NCBI GenBank assembly: GCA_001730015.1
Contig: MDLA01000113.1
Span: 1-64,000, forward strand
Reading direction: 5' to 3'
DNA from: Chromatiales bacterium (ex Bugula neritina AB1)
GTDB lineage: Bacteria > Pseudomonadota > Gammaproteobacteria > Granulosicoccales > Granulosicoccaceae
DNA: 64,000 nucleotides
Of the stretch, positions 9,395-18,831 are shown one piece after another. The position numbers were made by a program, and so were the translations under genes. The notes under the pieces are model-generated. The model was given only the letters and a program-made list of their open reading frames with translations, did no database searches and had not been told where the DNA came from. Within the stretch, counting starts at the first letter, position 1; every line of letters starts with the position of its first letter.

Positions 9395-9452
9395 TGAAAA
9401 ATCCGCTTGCACGCCGACTGCCAGAGCTACTGATCTTTCGGGCTATCGAATC

Positions 9453-9644
9453 AACCCTGGTATTGGTGTTGCATTAAATTTCGAGTTCAGGAGCTCATAG
9501 AGCGGTACAAAAGGCGCTGCACGGAGTTTTAACTGGATTGAGCCTACATCATCCTAAGGGATATTCAGGAAAAACGAGTACAGCGCCTTAGATGCTGCTA
9601 TAGAAGCAGCGCAGCAGTTGCGGGCCGGAATTTTATGCAGCACC
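9453..9644. repeat. Inverted-repeat element of the GGTGTTGCAT family
   Basis: The left end carries GGTGTTGCATTAAATTTCGA (9466-9485). The right end CCGGAATTTTATGCAGCACC (9625-9644) is its imperfect reverse complement. The outer AACCCTGGT motif matches the repeat at 5039, and the left end read in reverse is nearly the repeat at 11-42. The roughly 140-bp core has no convincing reading frame. The layout is like a MITE or other non-autonomous mobile element. Confidence 0.6.
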
Positions 9645-9647
9645 TAG

Positions 9648-9805
9648 GAGCTTGTCTGAGAATGAGGGTCGTAGCGAGGGCGTGAGGTTTTGAGTCAGAT
9701 ATTTCGATCGATTGAGGCGAATAGTTATTCATATTTAACGAAATTGATCGGAATAGCTGGCCAAAAGATCGCGTCCGCAGTAGATCCTCATTCTCAGACA
9801 GGCTC
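9648..9805. mobile_element. MITE-like element, 158 bp, 20-bp terminal inverted repeats
   Basis: The left terminus GAGCTTGTCTGAGAATGAGG (9648-9667) and the reverse complement of the right terminus (9786-9805) agree at 19 of 20 positions. CTAG flanks both sides (9644-9647 and 9806-9809), consistent with a 4-bp target duplication of the kind made by IS5-type transposases. The interior has no transposase gene, so the element must be moved in trans. It directly abuts the end of the repeat at 9453-9644. Confidence 0.75.
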
Positions 9806-9817
9806 CTAGACAACATA

Positions 9818-10636
9818 CTACCGGCCCTTCCAGACTGGTGCACGCTTTTCCAGAAATGCAGCTTTGCCTTCGGTGAAGTCTTCACTCTCACCTGCAATCG
9901 ATTGAAACTTCGCTTCGATCGCAATGACTTCACCCAGGCTTTTGCCCACCGTCTCCCGCATCACCTGCTTGGTATAGCGAAGCGACAGCGGTGCACGCTT
10001 TAGCAGACGCTGCGCGTACACCAGCACTCCATCCAGTGATGGGGTAATTGCTTTTGCACTTGATGACTCGCGGCCTTCCTCGCCGTAGACCGCGTTGGCA
10101 AGCCCCAGCGCTACGCACTCCCGGGCTTTCAGTTTTTCTCCGAGTGCCATCACCTCATACGCTCTTTTCGCTCCAAGCTGCCTGCTCAACTGCAGGCTGA
10201 TGCCACCGTCCGGCAGCAAGCCAATGGCAGAAAACGCCAGAAACAGATAGCTTTGCGGCGCCATCAACACAAGATCACAGGCTAGCGCCAGCGCACAACC
10301 AATACCGGCAGCTGGCCCGTTGACAGCGGCGATATAGGGTTTCTGTGCATGAGTAATTGCCAGTAACACGGGCTTATACTCAAGATTGATTCGATCTTCA
10401 GCCGTTTGCCCCGCTGGATGCTGCTCTGCCAGATCCGCCCCACAGGAAAAACCTTTACCAGCCCCGGTAATAACAACGACCTTTATGTTGTCATCAGCGT
10501 TTACACGCTCAACCGCCTGCAGTAAATGCAAGCGAAGTTCGCTGTTAAACGCATTGAGTTTATTCGGGCGTTGCAGTGTGATGATAGCTATCGAATGATC
10601 GACGGTGGATACCTCAACGGTCTGTGTATCTGTCAT
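9818..10636 (-). CDS. Enoyl-CoA hydratase/isomerase family protein, PaaG-like
   Basis: This 272-residue crotonase acts on acyl-CoA thioesters. The oxyanion-hole segments are GAGKGFSCGADLAEQ and VNGPAAGIGCALALACDL. The active-site loop reads FSAIGLLPDGGISLQL; an Asp in the LPDGG position is typical of PaaG-type ring isomerases and Delta3-Delta2 enoyl-CoA isomerases rather than classical hydratases with two Glu. It has no operon partners: repeats lie downstream and a terminator lies 82 bp upstream of its start. The substrate is unknown. Confidence 0.88.
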   Translation of the reverse strand: MTDTQTVEVSTVDHSIAIITLQRPNKLNAFNSELRLHLLQAVERVNADDNIKVVVITGAGKGFSCGADLAEQHPAGQTAEDRINLEYKPVLLAITHAQKPYIAAVNGPAAGIGCALALACDLVLMAPQSYLFLAFSAIGLLPDGGISLQLSRQLGAKRAYEVMALGEKLKARECVALGLANAVYGEEGRESSSAKAITPSLDGVLVYAQRLLKRAPLSLRYTKQVMRETVGKSLGEVIAIEAKFQSIAGESEDFTEGKAAFLEKRAPVWKGR

Positions 10637-10717
10637 AACAATTTCTCTTTAGAAACAACAGACATGATATTTACCTCGCGCCCGCAAGCAAAGCATTATC
10701 AATCAGCTTACTCCCAT

Positions 10718-10760
10718 AAAAAAGGCCGATGTGAACATTCACACCGGCCTTTGGTTTTTT
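10718..10760 (-). terminator. Strong rho-independent terminator, probably bidirectional
   Basis: AAAGGCCGATGTGAA (10721-10735) pairs with TTCACACCGGCCTTT (10738-10752) at 14 of 15 positions around a two-base loop. A/T runs lie on both sides, giving a U-tract on either strand. It lies 36 bp beyond the stop of the minus-strand lipoprotein gene and is most simply that gene's terminator. Confidence 0.85.
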
Positions 10761-10795
10761 ACTACTGTGATTTTACCTGCGATCGATAATGCAGT

Positions 10796-11854
10796 TCAAT
10801 AAGTGCGGGTAATCTGATAGTCGGTCAGGGTAAAAGTTCCAGCACCGTGCCAGATCTCTGTACCAATTAAAATGTTCGCCAGACAATCGGTGTCTTTCAG
10901 CTGATAAGTACCGTAAACACCGGCGTTGTCCTGCGCGTCTCTAAGCAGCTCACTATAGAGAATAGTACCGCTGAGCGTTTCATTTCGCAAAACATATGCT
11001 GTGTAATTCGGGTTGGGATCAGCACCGGCTGTCTTTACGTAAACGTCGAAGGTTTTACCATCCGCCGTGGTTTTTACCGCGACGGGGGCCTGACCACTTG
11101 GCAGGTTATCGCCGGTATGCAGCCAGACCATGATTTCCATTACCTGATTATCGGTCCCCTGGCCTGTGCGCTGAATATCGCAGGACTGATGATAAAAAGA
11201 CTCGATCGCTACATTAAATTCGGAATCTGTACCACCGGCAGTTGCCGATGACGACCGTCTGCCCTGAAAGTTGTAGGCGTAGTCAATTGTAATCTCCGGG
11301 GCATCGTAGATTTCAACCGGTAAGCCGGTTGTAGCGTAATCACCGGAACGCTCCGCTTGCGACTTTGTGCCGTAGATCAGCTCCGGATACGATTTTGTGT
11401 CAAACGCAGAAGCACCCTCTGGAATATCTGCAGAGGCGCCCCAATCCCAATCGATAACCGTCGCTGTATTATTAGCACCTTCAATCAGGCTGACCGTCTG
11501 GTACCAGCCCTCGTAGGTTGCCGCGCTCGCATTCCACGGGTTATTGGTCAGCAGAAAATCCCCATATCGAAGACCTGGCCAACTCGCCACCCGGCCCGCA
11601 TTAACTGTTTGCGGCCCTTCATTCTGAAACAGATTGGCGCCATTATCCCGCAGCGGTGTCGCTGCACTTTGGAACGTGCCGGAAGCTGGCCGAATGCGTT
11701 CTTCGACTGTAGCCACAGGGGCCTGGTCATTGTCATCAGGATCTGGTGTTGCATTACCACCTGTAGTATTGTCACCGGAGTTGCCACCCCCGCCGCCACA
11801 GGCAACAAGCAATGGTAGTAACACACACGCCGCAGCCAGTTTATATCTCATCAA
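10796..11854 (-). CDS. Putative GH12-family glycoside hydrolase lipoprotein
   Basis: The 352-residue protein has a signal peptide with lipobox LLVAC and predicted lipidated Cys19. A Gly/Asn/Asp-rich linker (20-45) is followed by a domain resembling glycoside hydrolase family 12. Recognised blocks are LLTNNPWNAS (101-110), SYPELIYG (155-162), VMEIMVWL (238-245) with candidate nucleophile Glu240, and ILIGTEIWHGAGTFTL (328-343) with candidate acid/base Glu333. GH12 enzymes cut beta-1,4-glucans or xyloglucan, so a cell-surface polysaccharidase is proposed. The gene stands alone, with its own terminator, and no sugar transporter is adjacent. The family call rests on motif recognition only. Confidence 0.72.
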   Translation of the reverse strand: MMRYKLAAACVLLPLLVACGGGGGNSGDNTTGGNATPDPDDNDQAPVATVEERIRPASGTFQSAATPLRDNGANLFQNEGPQTVNAGRVASWPGLRYGDFLLTNNPWNASAATYEGWYQTVSLIEGANNTATVIDWDWGASADIPEGASAFDTKSYPELIYGTKSQAERSGDYATTGLPVEIYDAPEITIDYAYNFQGRRSSSATAGGTDSEFNVAIESFYHQSCDIQRTGQGTDNQVMEIMVWLHTGDNLPSGQAPVAVKTTADGKTFDVYVKTAGADPNPNYTAYVLRNETLSGTILYSELLRDAQDNAGVYGTYQLKDTDCLANILIGTEIWHGAGTFTLTDYQITRTY

Positions 11855-11965
11855 TCTCTCTCTAAGCTATCTGTCTGATATTCGGCAGATTCAACACAAA
11901 CTAAACGCAGAGGCCAGCGCTATAACTATTCTGTGGAGCAATCCCATTGATCCGGGCAGATCCAA

Positions 11966-13201
11966 TTGACTGAGCAATTGACTGACAACCACTCGCGCGA
12001 CACACCACATTTGCCCGGCGAAGTCTGGCTGCTCACGGCCGTGGTTGCTATCGTCGGTTCGAACTCATTGCTGCTCGGACCGATTGCACCGGACATTGCC
12101 GCAGATCTCTCTGTAAGCGTGAACTCGGTTCTCGGCGCTTCGGCCAATTTCGGGCTGGGCACTGCAACCAGCGCATTTTTCCTCGCACGCTTTATAGATC
12201 GATTTGGCGCTCGCACCGTACTTTGCACTGCGATCATCATTCTTCTATGCGCATTCATTCTGAGCACCCTCTCACAGACCGTCTCAACGTTGCTGGCTGC
12301 ACAGTTTGTTGCCGGCCTTGCCGCGGGTTTAGCACTGCCGGCAAGTTATGCCAGCGCGGCGAGTATCAGCCCGCCACATCAGGAGAGCCGTGTTCTCGGT
12401 ATTGTGCTAACCGGCTGGACCATCAGTCTGGTGGCCGGTGTGAGCCTATCGGCAATACTGGCTGATCTCATTCACTGGCGCGCGGTGTTTAACACACTGG
12501 CTGCGATCGCTGTAGTTGTACTTGTTCTGCTGCTACGAAGTTCTCTACCAAACAGGCAGTCACAAAACGGTACATCAACACCATTCACCGCGCTTCGGGT
12601 AAGCGGCGTACCGTTGTTGTTATTCTTTGTTACCTGCTATATGGCCGCGTTTTATGGTGTCTATAATTTTGTTGGCGACCATGTCGTGCAGACTCTGGGC
12701 AGAACGGTTGGCTCAAATGCATGGATCGCATTCAGCTACGGTTGCGGCTTTGGTCTGGCAACTTTACTCGACCCACTGCTTGATCGGCTGCTCAATAACC
12801 ACTCTGGCGGTAACGGCACGGCGCGGTTTACGCGTAACCAGCTTGCGGCAATCGCACTGGCGCTATTAACTGCACTCTATACCGTATTGATCTGGGCATC
12901 GGCTGATTTTTTCACTCTGGTATCGGGCGCTTTTATCTGGGGAGGGCTAAATCATCTGGGGCTTAATATTCTGATCGCCGCACTCAATTCTACAGACAGC
13001 AGTCGACGCGGCGCTATTATGGGGGTTTACAGTGGTATTACCTACCTGAGCATGAGCCTCGGCACAGTGGCTTTCGCCGCAATTTATTCGCGCGCAGATT
13101 TCCAGACACTCTGTTTGTTTGCGGCAGCCCTGACACTGCTGGCAGCCATTATTGCCTGGCTCAGCTCTGTCGAACCTCCAGATCAAAAGCCGCTGCCATG
13201 A
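11966..13201 (+). CDS. Major facilitator superfamily transporter
   Basis: This 411-residue integral membrane protein has about 12 hydrophobic segments. The loop FLARFIDRFGARTVL matches the MFS motif between helices 2 and 3, and it resembles drug/arabinose-type exporters (DHA1). The start is uncertain: the frame opens with TTG at 11966, no ATG lies near, and the N-terminus up to LPGEVWLLTAVVAIVG is plausible as cytoplasm plus helix 1. Its 3' end overlaps the convergent yejF by 41 bp. The substrate is unknown. Confidence 0.85.
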   Translation: MTEQLTDNHSRDTPHLPGEVWLLTAVVAIVGSNSLLLGPIAPDIAADLSVSVNSVLGASANFGLGTATSAFFLARFIDRFGARTVLCTAIIILLCAFILSTLSQTVSTLLAAQFVAGLAAGLALPASYASAASISPPHQESRVLGIVLTGWTISLVAGVSLSAILADLIHWRAVFNTLAAIAVVVLVLLLRSSLPNRQSQNGTSTPFTALRVSGVPLLLFFVTCYMAAFYGVYNFVGDHVVQTLGRTVGSNAWIAFSYGCGFGLATLLDPLLDRLLNNHSGGNGTARFTRNQLAAIALALLTALYTVLIWASADFFTLVSGAFIWGGLNHLGLNILIAALNSTDSSRRGAIMGVYSGITYLSMSLGTVAFAAIYSRADFQTLCLFAAALTLLAAIIAWLSSVEPPDQKPLP

Positions 13202-14774
13202 GCTCCCGCGTGTACTGCACCTGCGGATTACTAATGATCTGCCCGGCCTCACCCTGCTCAACCACTTTGCCCTGCTTCATCACTATTATTTCGTCACTGA
13301 GGGCGCGCACCACTTTTAAATCATGACTGATGAACAGGTACGCCAGCTGATAGCGGGACTGCAGATCACGCAGCAGATCTACAATCTGCGCCTGCACTGA
13401 CATATCCAGCGCCGACGTAGGCTCATCGAGCACCACCAGATCCGGCTTTAATACCATGGCACGCGCAATCGCAATGCGCTGGCGCTGACCGCCGGAAAAT
13501 TCGTGCGGATAGCGATTTAAACTGGATGCCTCCAGCCCGACCTCTTCTATTGCCTTAACCACGCTGTCAGCGCGCTGTTGCTCGGTTAGTTCACTCTCGT
13601 GAACTTTAAGACCCTCTTCCACTATTTGCATCACCGACATGCGCGGACTGAGGCTGCCAAACGGATCTTGAAATACTATTTGCATTTTGCGACGCTGATC
13701 GCGCAAGGATTGCTTGTCCAGCGCATTGACATCGCCACCACGAAAATGTATTTCCCCTTCGCTTTTAATTAGCCTGAGCAATGCCAGCCCGAGAGTTGTT
13801 TTACCCGAACCCGATTCCCCCACCACGCCCACTGTGCGACCGGCACGCACCGACACACTAACGCCATCGCAGGCTTTCACATAGCTTCTTGTGCGCCCTA
13901 GAAGCCCGCCCTTTAGCGGATACCAGACTTTGATATTCCTGCCGCTGATTACCTCCGGGGTCTGGTTATCTGATCGCTCCGATTTAGCACTGGGCTGTGC
14001 TTCGAGTAATTGCCGTGTGTAGGGGTGCCGGGGGGTATTAAACAGTGTAGCCGCCGTGCCGTGCTCGACTATTCTACCGGCCGTCATTACATGGATACTG
14101 TCGGCCATCTTTCGTACAATTCCTAAATCATGCGTGATCAACAGCAAGCTCATTGACAGACGTGATTTAAGATCATTCAGCAGCTCCAGAATCTGCGCCT
14201 GAATAGTCACATCAAGTGCGGTGGTGGGTTCATCAGCAATCAACAGGTCGGGCTCATTCGCTAATGCCATAGCAATCATCACACGCTGCCGCTGACCACC
14301 GGATAACTGATGCGGGTAGGCTCCGAGCCGTTGCCGGGCATTACCGATACCCACCAGATCCAGTAACTCCAGAACACGTTCCGTGGCTGCTTGTCCCCTC
14401 ATACCCCTATGCACTTTCAGCGACTCAGCGATCTGTTTTTCAATAGCATGTAAGGGGTTGAGTGACGTCATCGGTTCCTGAAAAATCATACTGATCTCAT
14501 TACCGCGAACCGTACGCATTATAGATGGACCTGCGCCGAGCAATTGCTCCCCGCGATACAGGATACTACCCGCCGGGTGATGCGCGTAAGGATACGGCAG
14601 TAACTGCATAACCGAAAGTGCAGTCACTGATTTACCGGATCCACTCTCACCTACCAGAGCAACAGACTCACCCTGATCTATGGAGAATGAAACATCACGC
14701 ACCGCGTCTACCTGAGCACCAGCTGAGCCGAATGATACCGCCAGGTCTGAAATTTCCAGCAAGGGCCGGCTCAT
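13161..14774 (-). CDS. yejF: Peptide/microcin C ABC transporter, double ATPase YejF
   Basis: This 537-residue ATPase has two full ABC domains. The first has Walker A GESGSGKSV, signature LSGGQRQR and Walker B LLIADEP. The second has GESGSGKTT, FSGGQRQR and LVVLDEP. The chosen start is the ATG at 14774 (MSRPLLEISDL), which overlaps the yejE stop by ATGA; the longer frame would read back into yejE. It powers the YejABE importer. The 3' end overlaps the convergent MFS gene. Confidence 0.95.
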   Translation of the reverse strand: MSRPLLEISDLAVSFGSAGAQVDAVRDVSFSIDQGESVALVGESGSGKSVTALSVMQLLPYPYAHHPAGSILYRGEQLLGAGPSIMRTVRGNEISMIFQEPMTSLNPLHAIEKQIAESLKVHRGMRGQAATERVLELLDLVGIGNARQRLGAYPHQLSGGQRQRVMIAMALANEPDLLIADEPTTALDVTIQAQILELLNDLKSRLSMSLLLITHDLGIVRKMADSIHVMTAGRIVEHGTAATLFNTPRHPYTRQLLEAQPSAKSERSDNQTPEVISGRNIKVWYPLKGGLLGRTRSYVKACDGVSVSVRAGRTVGVVGESGSGKTTLGLALLRLIKSEGEIHFRGGDVNALDKQSLRDQRRKMQIVFQDPFGSLSPRMSVMQIVEEGLKVHESELTEQQRADSVVKAIEEVGLEASSLNRYPHEFSGGQRQRIAIARAMVLKPDLVVLDEPTSALDMSVQAQIVDLLRDLQSRYQLAYLFISHDLKVVRALSDEIIVMKQGKVVEQGEAGQIISNPQVQYTRELMAAAFDLEVRQS

Positions 14775-15808
14775 GATGCGTCCGCCTTGCTGAAGATTTT
14801 CCGGGGATCCAGCGCATCGCGAACGGCTTCTCCGACAAACACTAAAAGGCTTAATAGAATTGCTAGCACAAAAAAAGCCGTCAAACCAAGCCACGGTGCA
14901 TGCAGGTTCTCGCGTCCCTGCTTTAGCAGTTCACCCAGAGAGGGTGATCCCGGTGGAAGCCCCAGACCAAGAAAGTCGAGTGCCGTCAGCGTAGTAACCG
15001 AGCCACTTAATATAAACGGCATGAAGGTGACGGTTGCGACCGTCGCATTTGGCAGCGTGTGGCGCAATATAATGGTAGCATCCCCTACCCCGAGCGCTCG
15101 AGCGGCCCGAACGTATTCAAAATTACGCGCCCGTAGAAATTCAGCCCGCACCACACCGACTAACGCTGTCCAGCTGAATAGTGTCATCAGGAACAGCAAA
15201 CTAAAAAAACTTGGCTTGATCACGCTAGCCATAATAATTAACAGGTACAGCACTGGTAACCCTTGCCAGATTTCTATAAAACGCTGAGCTAGTAAATCCA
15301 GCATACCTCCAAAATAACCCTGTACCGCACCGGCAGCCACACCAATCACCGAGCTGAACAAAGTTAGCAACAAGCCAAACAATACGGAAATGCGAAAACC
15401 ATAGATAACGCGCGCGAGTATGTCACGCCCCTGATCATCCGTTCCAAGCCAGTGCCGGCGGCTAGGCCGTGTGGGCGGCGGGGAGTCGAGTTCAAAATCT
15501 ATGGTATCGTATGAAAACGGTACAATCGGCCAGAACATCCGGCCGTTTTTCTCCTCAATAAGTTCCTGTATATAGGGGTCGGTGTAATCGGCTTCAGATT
15601 CAAATTCACCACCGAATTCTGTTTCTGTATAGGCTTTAAATACCGGGAAATACCATCGGCCATCGTACTGGGCGAGTACAGGTTTATCATTTGCGACCAG
15701 CTCCGCCCCAATTGATACCACGAACAACACGGCGAAGATCCAGAAAGACCAGTAGCCGCGTTTGTTGCGTTTAAAATTATCCAGCCGCCGCTGATTTAAC
15801 GGGCTCAT
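14771..15808 (-). CDS. yejE: Peptide ABC transporter permease YejE
   Basis: This 345-residue inner-membrane permease begins [20 protein letters not shown], typical of YejE. A periplasmic stretch of about 100 residues follows the first helix. The binding-protein-dependent permease signature lies in the EYVRAARALGVGDATI region. Its start overlaps the yejB stop by one base and its stop overlaps the yejF start by four. In enterobacteria YejABEF imports oligopeptides and microcin C. Confidence 0.95.
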   Translation of the reverse strand: MSPLNQRRLDNFKRNKRGYWSFWIFAVLFVVSIGAELVANDKPVLAQYDGRWYFPVFKAYTETEFGGEFESEADYTDPYIQELIEEKNGRMFWPIVPFSYDTIDFELDSPPPTRPSRRHWLGTDDQGRDILARVIYGFRISVLFGLLLTLFSSVIGVAAGAVQGYFGGMLDLLAQRFIEIWQGLPVLYLLIIMASVIKPSFFSLLFLMTLFSWTALVGVVRAEFLRARNFEYVRAARALGVGDATIILRHTLPNATVATVTFMPFILSGSVTTLTALDFLGLGLPPGSPSLGELLKQGRENLHAPWLGLTAFFVLAILLSLLVFVGEAVRDALDPRKIFSKADAS

Positions 15809-16917
15809 CAGAAGTTTCGACTTTCAAAATCTATACGGGGATCAATCACATGGTACATCACATCACCAACCAGCTGTAGAACCAAACCCAGCAAGGTGAA
15901 AAAATACAGCGTGGCAAAAACCACCGGATAGTCACGGTTGATCGTAGCCTCCCAACCAAGCAGGCCCAATCCGTCGAGCGAGAACACCACTTCGATCAGA
16001 ATTGATCCGGTAAACAGAATACTGATAAACGCACTCGGAAAACCTGCAATAACAATAAGCATGGCATTGCGAAACACGTGGCCATAAAGTACCTGCCGCT
16101 CACTTAAACCCTTAGCTCTCGCGGTCTGCACATAGAGCATGTTGATCTGATCAAGAAAGGAATTTTTTGTGAGCATGGTGAGGCTCGCAAAGCCGCTGAT
16201 GACCATGGCCAGAACCGGCAACGTAATATGCCAGAAATAATCAACGATACGCTGACCGGCCGACATTTCATCCCAGCCGTTGGATGTGAGCCCTCGCAAC
16301 GGAAACCAATCAAGGTAGCGACCACCGGCAAACACAATGATGAGCAAAATGGCGAATAGAAAACCTGGAATAGCGTACCCGAAAACAATACCAGCGCTAC
16401 TCCATACATCAAAGCGCGAACCATCCTTTACTGCTTTTCGAATGCCAAGCGGTATAGAAATCAGGTACACCAGTAAGGTAGTCCACAACCCGAGACTGAT
16501 CGATACAGGCATTTTATCAAGCACCAGATCAACAACACTTTGATCCCGGAAATAACTTTCGCCGAAATCAAAGCGTGCGTAGTTCCACACCATTGTCAGA
16601 AACCGCTCATGCAATGGTTTATCAAAGCCGAATTGCCGTTCTATATCGGCAATAATCTCTGGATCCAGCCCCTGAGCGCCTCTGTACTTTGTACTATCAC
16701 TTCCCGTCTGACTGGAACTCTGACTACTCGTGCCTTGTGTATCGCCCCCCTGCCCGGAAAACGCAGCTGTGGAATCCGTGGCATTACCACGCATCTCCGC
16801 AATTAACTGCTCAACAGGCCCGCCTGGCGCAAACTGCATGACCGCAAAATTGATAATCATAATTCCCAGCAAAGTGGGGATTATCAGCAGCAAACGCCGT
16901 AGAATATAGGCAAACAC
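15808..16917 (-). CDS. yejB: Peptide ABC transporter permease YejB
   Basis: This 369-residue permease begins [19 protein letters not shown] with a GTG start. The N-terminal cytoplasmic/periplasmic segment [14 protein letters not shown] is followed by a Ser/Thr/Gln/Gly-rich insertion at about 45-80, as in other YejB proteins. The EAA-type loop reads [18 protein letters not shown]. It is translationally coupled to yejE. Confidence 0.95.
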   Translation of the reverse strand: MFAYILRRLLLIIPTLLGIMIINFAVMQFAPGGPVEQLIAEMRGNATDSTAAFSGQGGDTQGTSSQSSSQTGSDSTKYRGAQGLDPEIIADIERQFGFDKPLHERFLTMVWNYARFDFGESYFRDQSVVDLVLDKMPVSISLGLWTTLLVYLISIPLGIRKAVKDGSRFDVWSSAGIVFGYAIPGFLFAILLIIVFAGGRYLDWFPLRGLTSNGWDEMSAGQRIVDYFWHITLPVLAMVISGFASLTMLTKNSFLDQINMLYVQTARAKGLSERQVLYGHVFRNAMLIVIAGFPSAFISILFTGSILIEVVFSLDGLGLLGWEATINRDYPVVFATLYFFTLLGLVLQLVGDVMYHVIDPRIDFESRNF

Positions 16918-16959
16918 GCGCTAGTGCGTCCGAATAGCGAAAGGTATAATTGGCATTAG

Positions 16960-18795
16960 TTAGCGATCTAATGTCAACTTGCTATCCAGCGATGTATCAA
17001 TCCACCAGCTGCCCGGAAAACCGTGGCTGTACCTTGGCATAGTCTCAGGCTTTCCAAAACGATTCCAATACGCCAGCCGATGGTTTCTATTGAAAAACTG
17101 AGGGATAACATAATTGTTCCAGAGCAACACCCGGTCGAGGGCTCGTGAGTAGACCTTAAGCTGATCGAGCGATTCGGCAGCAACTATCTTTTCTATAAGC
17201 TCATCAACAACCGGATTTTTTATTCCTGCCATATTGGCAGAACCGCGCTCGTCAGCCGCAGCGCTGCCATAGTAGGAGCGAAGTTCAGCGCCTGGTGGTG
17301 GAAAAAAGTTGAGGAAGACAATAATAATCTCAAAGTCAAAATCATCAACCCGCACCTGATACTGTGCGCTATCAACAACCCGGAAAGACGCATCGATACC
17401 GGCCTTCTTCATATTCTGCACAAAGATCGCGTTCACACGCTGGCCGTCGGGCTGGCGAAGCAGTATTTCAACTCTCATCTGCTTGCCGTCTTTCATTAAC
17501 TTACCATTTTCGAAATTCCAGCCAGCCGCCTTGAACAGACGAATCGCTTCACGTACCTGCTTGCGGTTTCGTCCACTTCCATCAGTTACGGGAGAAAGAT
17601 AAGCATCCGTGAAAAGCTCCGCCGGTAGTTGATCACGGTACGGCTCAAGCACGGCAAGTTCATCTGCCTTGGGCTCTCCCTCGACACCGTAGTCGGAGTT
17701 AGGGAAAAAGCTGTTAATGCGTTCATACTGGTTGTATAAAATAGTCCGACGCGTAGCTTCGAAGTCATACAGATTTTCAAAAGCCTGGCGAACTCGCTGA
17801 TCATCAAAAGGGCTGCGCCGCAGATTCATGAAAAACGCCTGTATGCCTTTGGGTTTATTATCAATCGGCGTATCGAGAATTATTTCATTATTGCCCACCT
17901 CATCTATCTTATAGGCAGTGGCCCAGCGTTTAGAGCTATTCTCTGAGCGGAAGTCGATGTCTCCGGCTTTGAACGCTTCCACCATTACTTCAAGATCTCG
18001 GTAGTAATCGTAGCGAATGGTGTCGAAATTATGCAGGCCTTTGTTAATTGGCAAATCTTTCCCCCAGTAGTCTTCAACACGCTTATAGGTGATTGACCGA
18101 CCGGCCTCCACTTTCGAGATGTAATAGGGCCCGGCTGATGGCGCTGGAGTCAGATAGGTTTTACTAATGTCTTTATCCGCCCAGTATTTCGAAGGTGCCG
18201 GGCTCAAACCGGCTGCCAGCAGCAAGGGCTTCATGCTGTCGACAGTAGTAAAGTTGTATTTAATTTCGTGATCTGACAGCACTTCTATGCTTTCTATTTC
18301 TTCGTAGAACGAGCGCAGAAACGGTCTGCCATGCTCACGAATTGTATGGAAAGAAAATTCGAAATCTGCAGCGGTAATAGGCGTACCGTCATTAAACCGG
18401 GCTTCTTTACGCAGGGTAAATTTAATCCAGCTTTTGTCCTCCGGGTACTCGGCAAATTCAGCGATGGATGCATAGGCACTGGATAACTCGTCGTCTGAGC
18501 TGCTCATCAGACTATCCCCAATCAGGCCAATACTTCGGGGCCATTCACCCTTGAGGATATAGCTATTCAGACTGTCGTAACTGCCAAACGCACCAAGCAC
18601 AATAGACCCGCCCTTTGGCGCTTCCGGGTCGGCGTAGGGGAAATGCTCTATGCCATCCTGATACAATGGCTCACCGAATTCGGCCAGCGCCCAGGTTTTG
18701 GTTATCTCTGCACTTACTGGTGCAGCGAGTATGCATATAGCCAGGGTGAGCATTGCCTGACTGGACTTTAGGACAGAAATCAATGGTTTTTTCAT
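16960..18795 (-). CDS. yejA: Periplasmic oligopeptide-binding protein YejA
   Basis: This is a solute-binding protein of the SBP_bac_5 family, 611 residues from the ATG at 18795 (a GTG two codons upstream is also possible). The signal peptide ends PVSA. The mature part starts EITKTWALAEFGEPLY and includes EAPKGGSIVLGAFGSYDSLN, which is characteristic of YejA. It delivers peptides to YejBEF. The next gene, yejB, starts 43 bp downstream. Confidence 0.95.
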   Translation of the reverse strand: MKKPLISVLKSSQAMLTLAICILAAPVSAEITKTWALAEFGEPLYQDGIEHFPYADPEAPKGGSIVLGAFGSYDSLNSYILKGEWPRSIGLIGDSLMSSSDDELSSAYASIAEFAEYPEDKSWIKFTLRKEARFNDGTPITAADFEFSFHTIREHGRPFLRSFYEEIESIEVLSDHEIKYNFTTVDSMKPLLLAAGLSPAPSKYWADKDISKTYLTPAPSAGPYYISKVEAGRSITYKRVEDYWGKDLPINKGLHNFDTIRYDYYRDLEVMVEAFKAGDIDFRSENSSKRWATAYKIDEVGNNEIILDTPIDNKPKGIQAFFMNLRRSPFDDQRVRQAFENLYDFEATRRTILYNQYERINSFFPNSDYGVEGEPKADELAVLEPYRDQLPAELFTDAYLSPVTDGSGRNRKQVREAIRLFKAAGWNFENGKLMKDGKQMRVEILLRQPDGQRVNAIFVQNMKKAGIDASFRVVDSAQYQVRVDDFDFEIIIVFLNFFPPPGAELRSYYGSAAADERGSANMAGIKNPVVDELIEKIVAAESLDQLKVYSRALDRVLLWNNYVIPQFFNRNHRLAYWNRFGKPETMPRYSHGFPGSWWIDTSLDSKLTLDR

Positions 18796-18831
18796 GGGCA
18801 CGATTCAACTGAATAGGGTTTTCAAGCAGCT

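Larger units (their letters stand above)
9395..9817. other. Intergenic region of 423 bp filled by nested repeats
   Basis: No gene is supported between the kinase stop and the crotonase stop. The region is almost fully accounted for by an inverted-repeat element at 9453-9644 and a second element at 9648-9805 that abuts it. Confidence 0.65.

Noticed and set aside
11747..11761. GGTGTTGCATTACC, resembling the dispersed repeat ends
   Set aside because: It lies inside the lipoprotein coding sequence (Asn-Ala-Thr-Pro) with no further similarity on either side; chance match.
13161..14894. Longer yejF beginning at 14894
   Set aside because: The first 40 codons lie inside yejE and lack ABC homology; the ATG at 14774 overlaps the yejE stop as expected for coupling.
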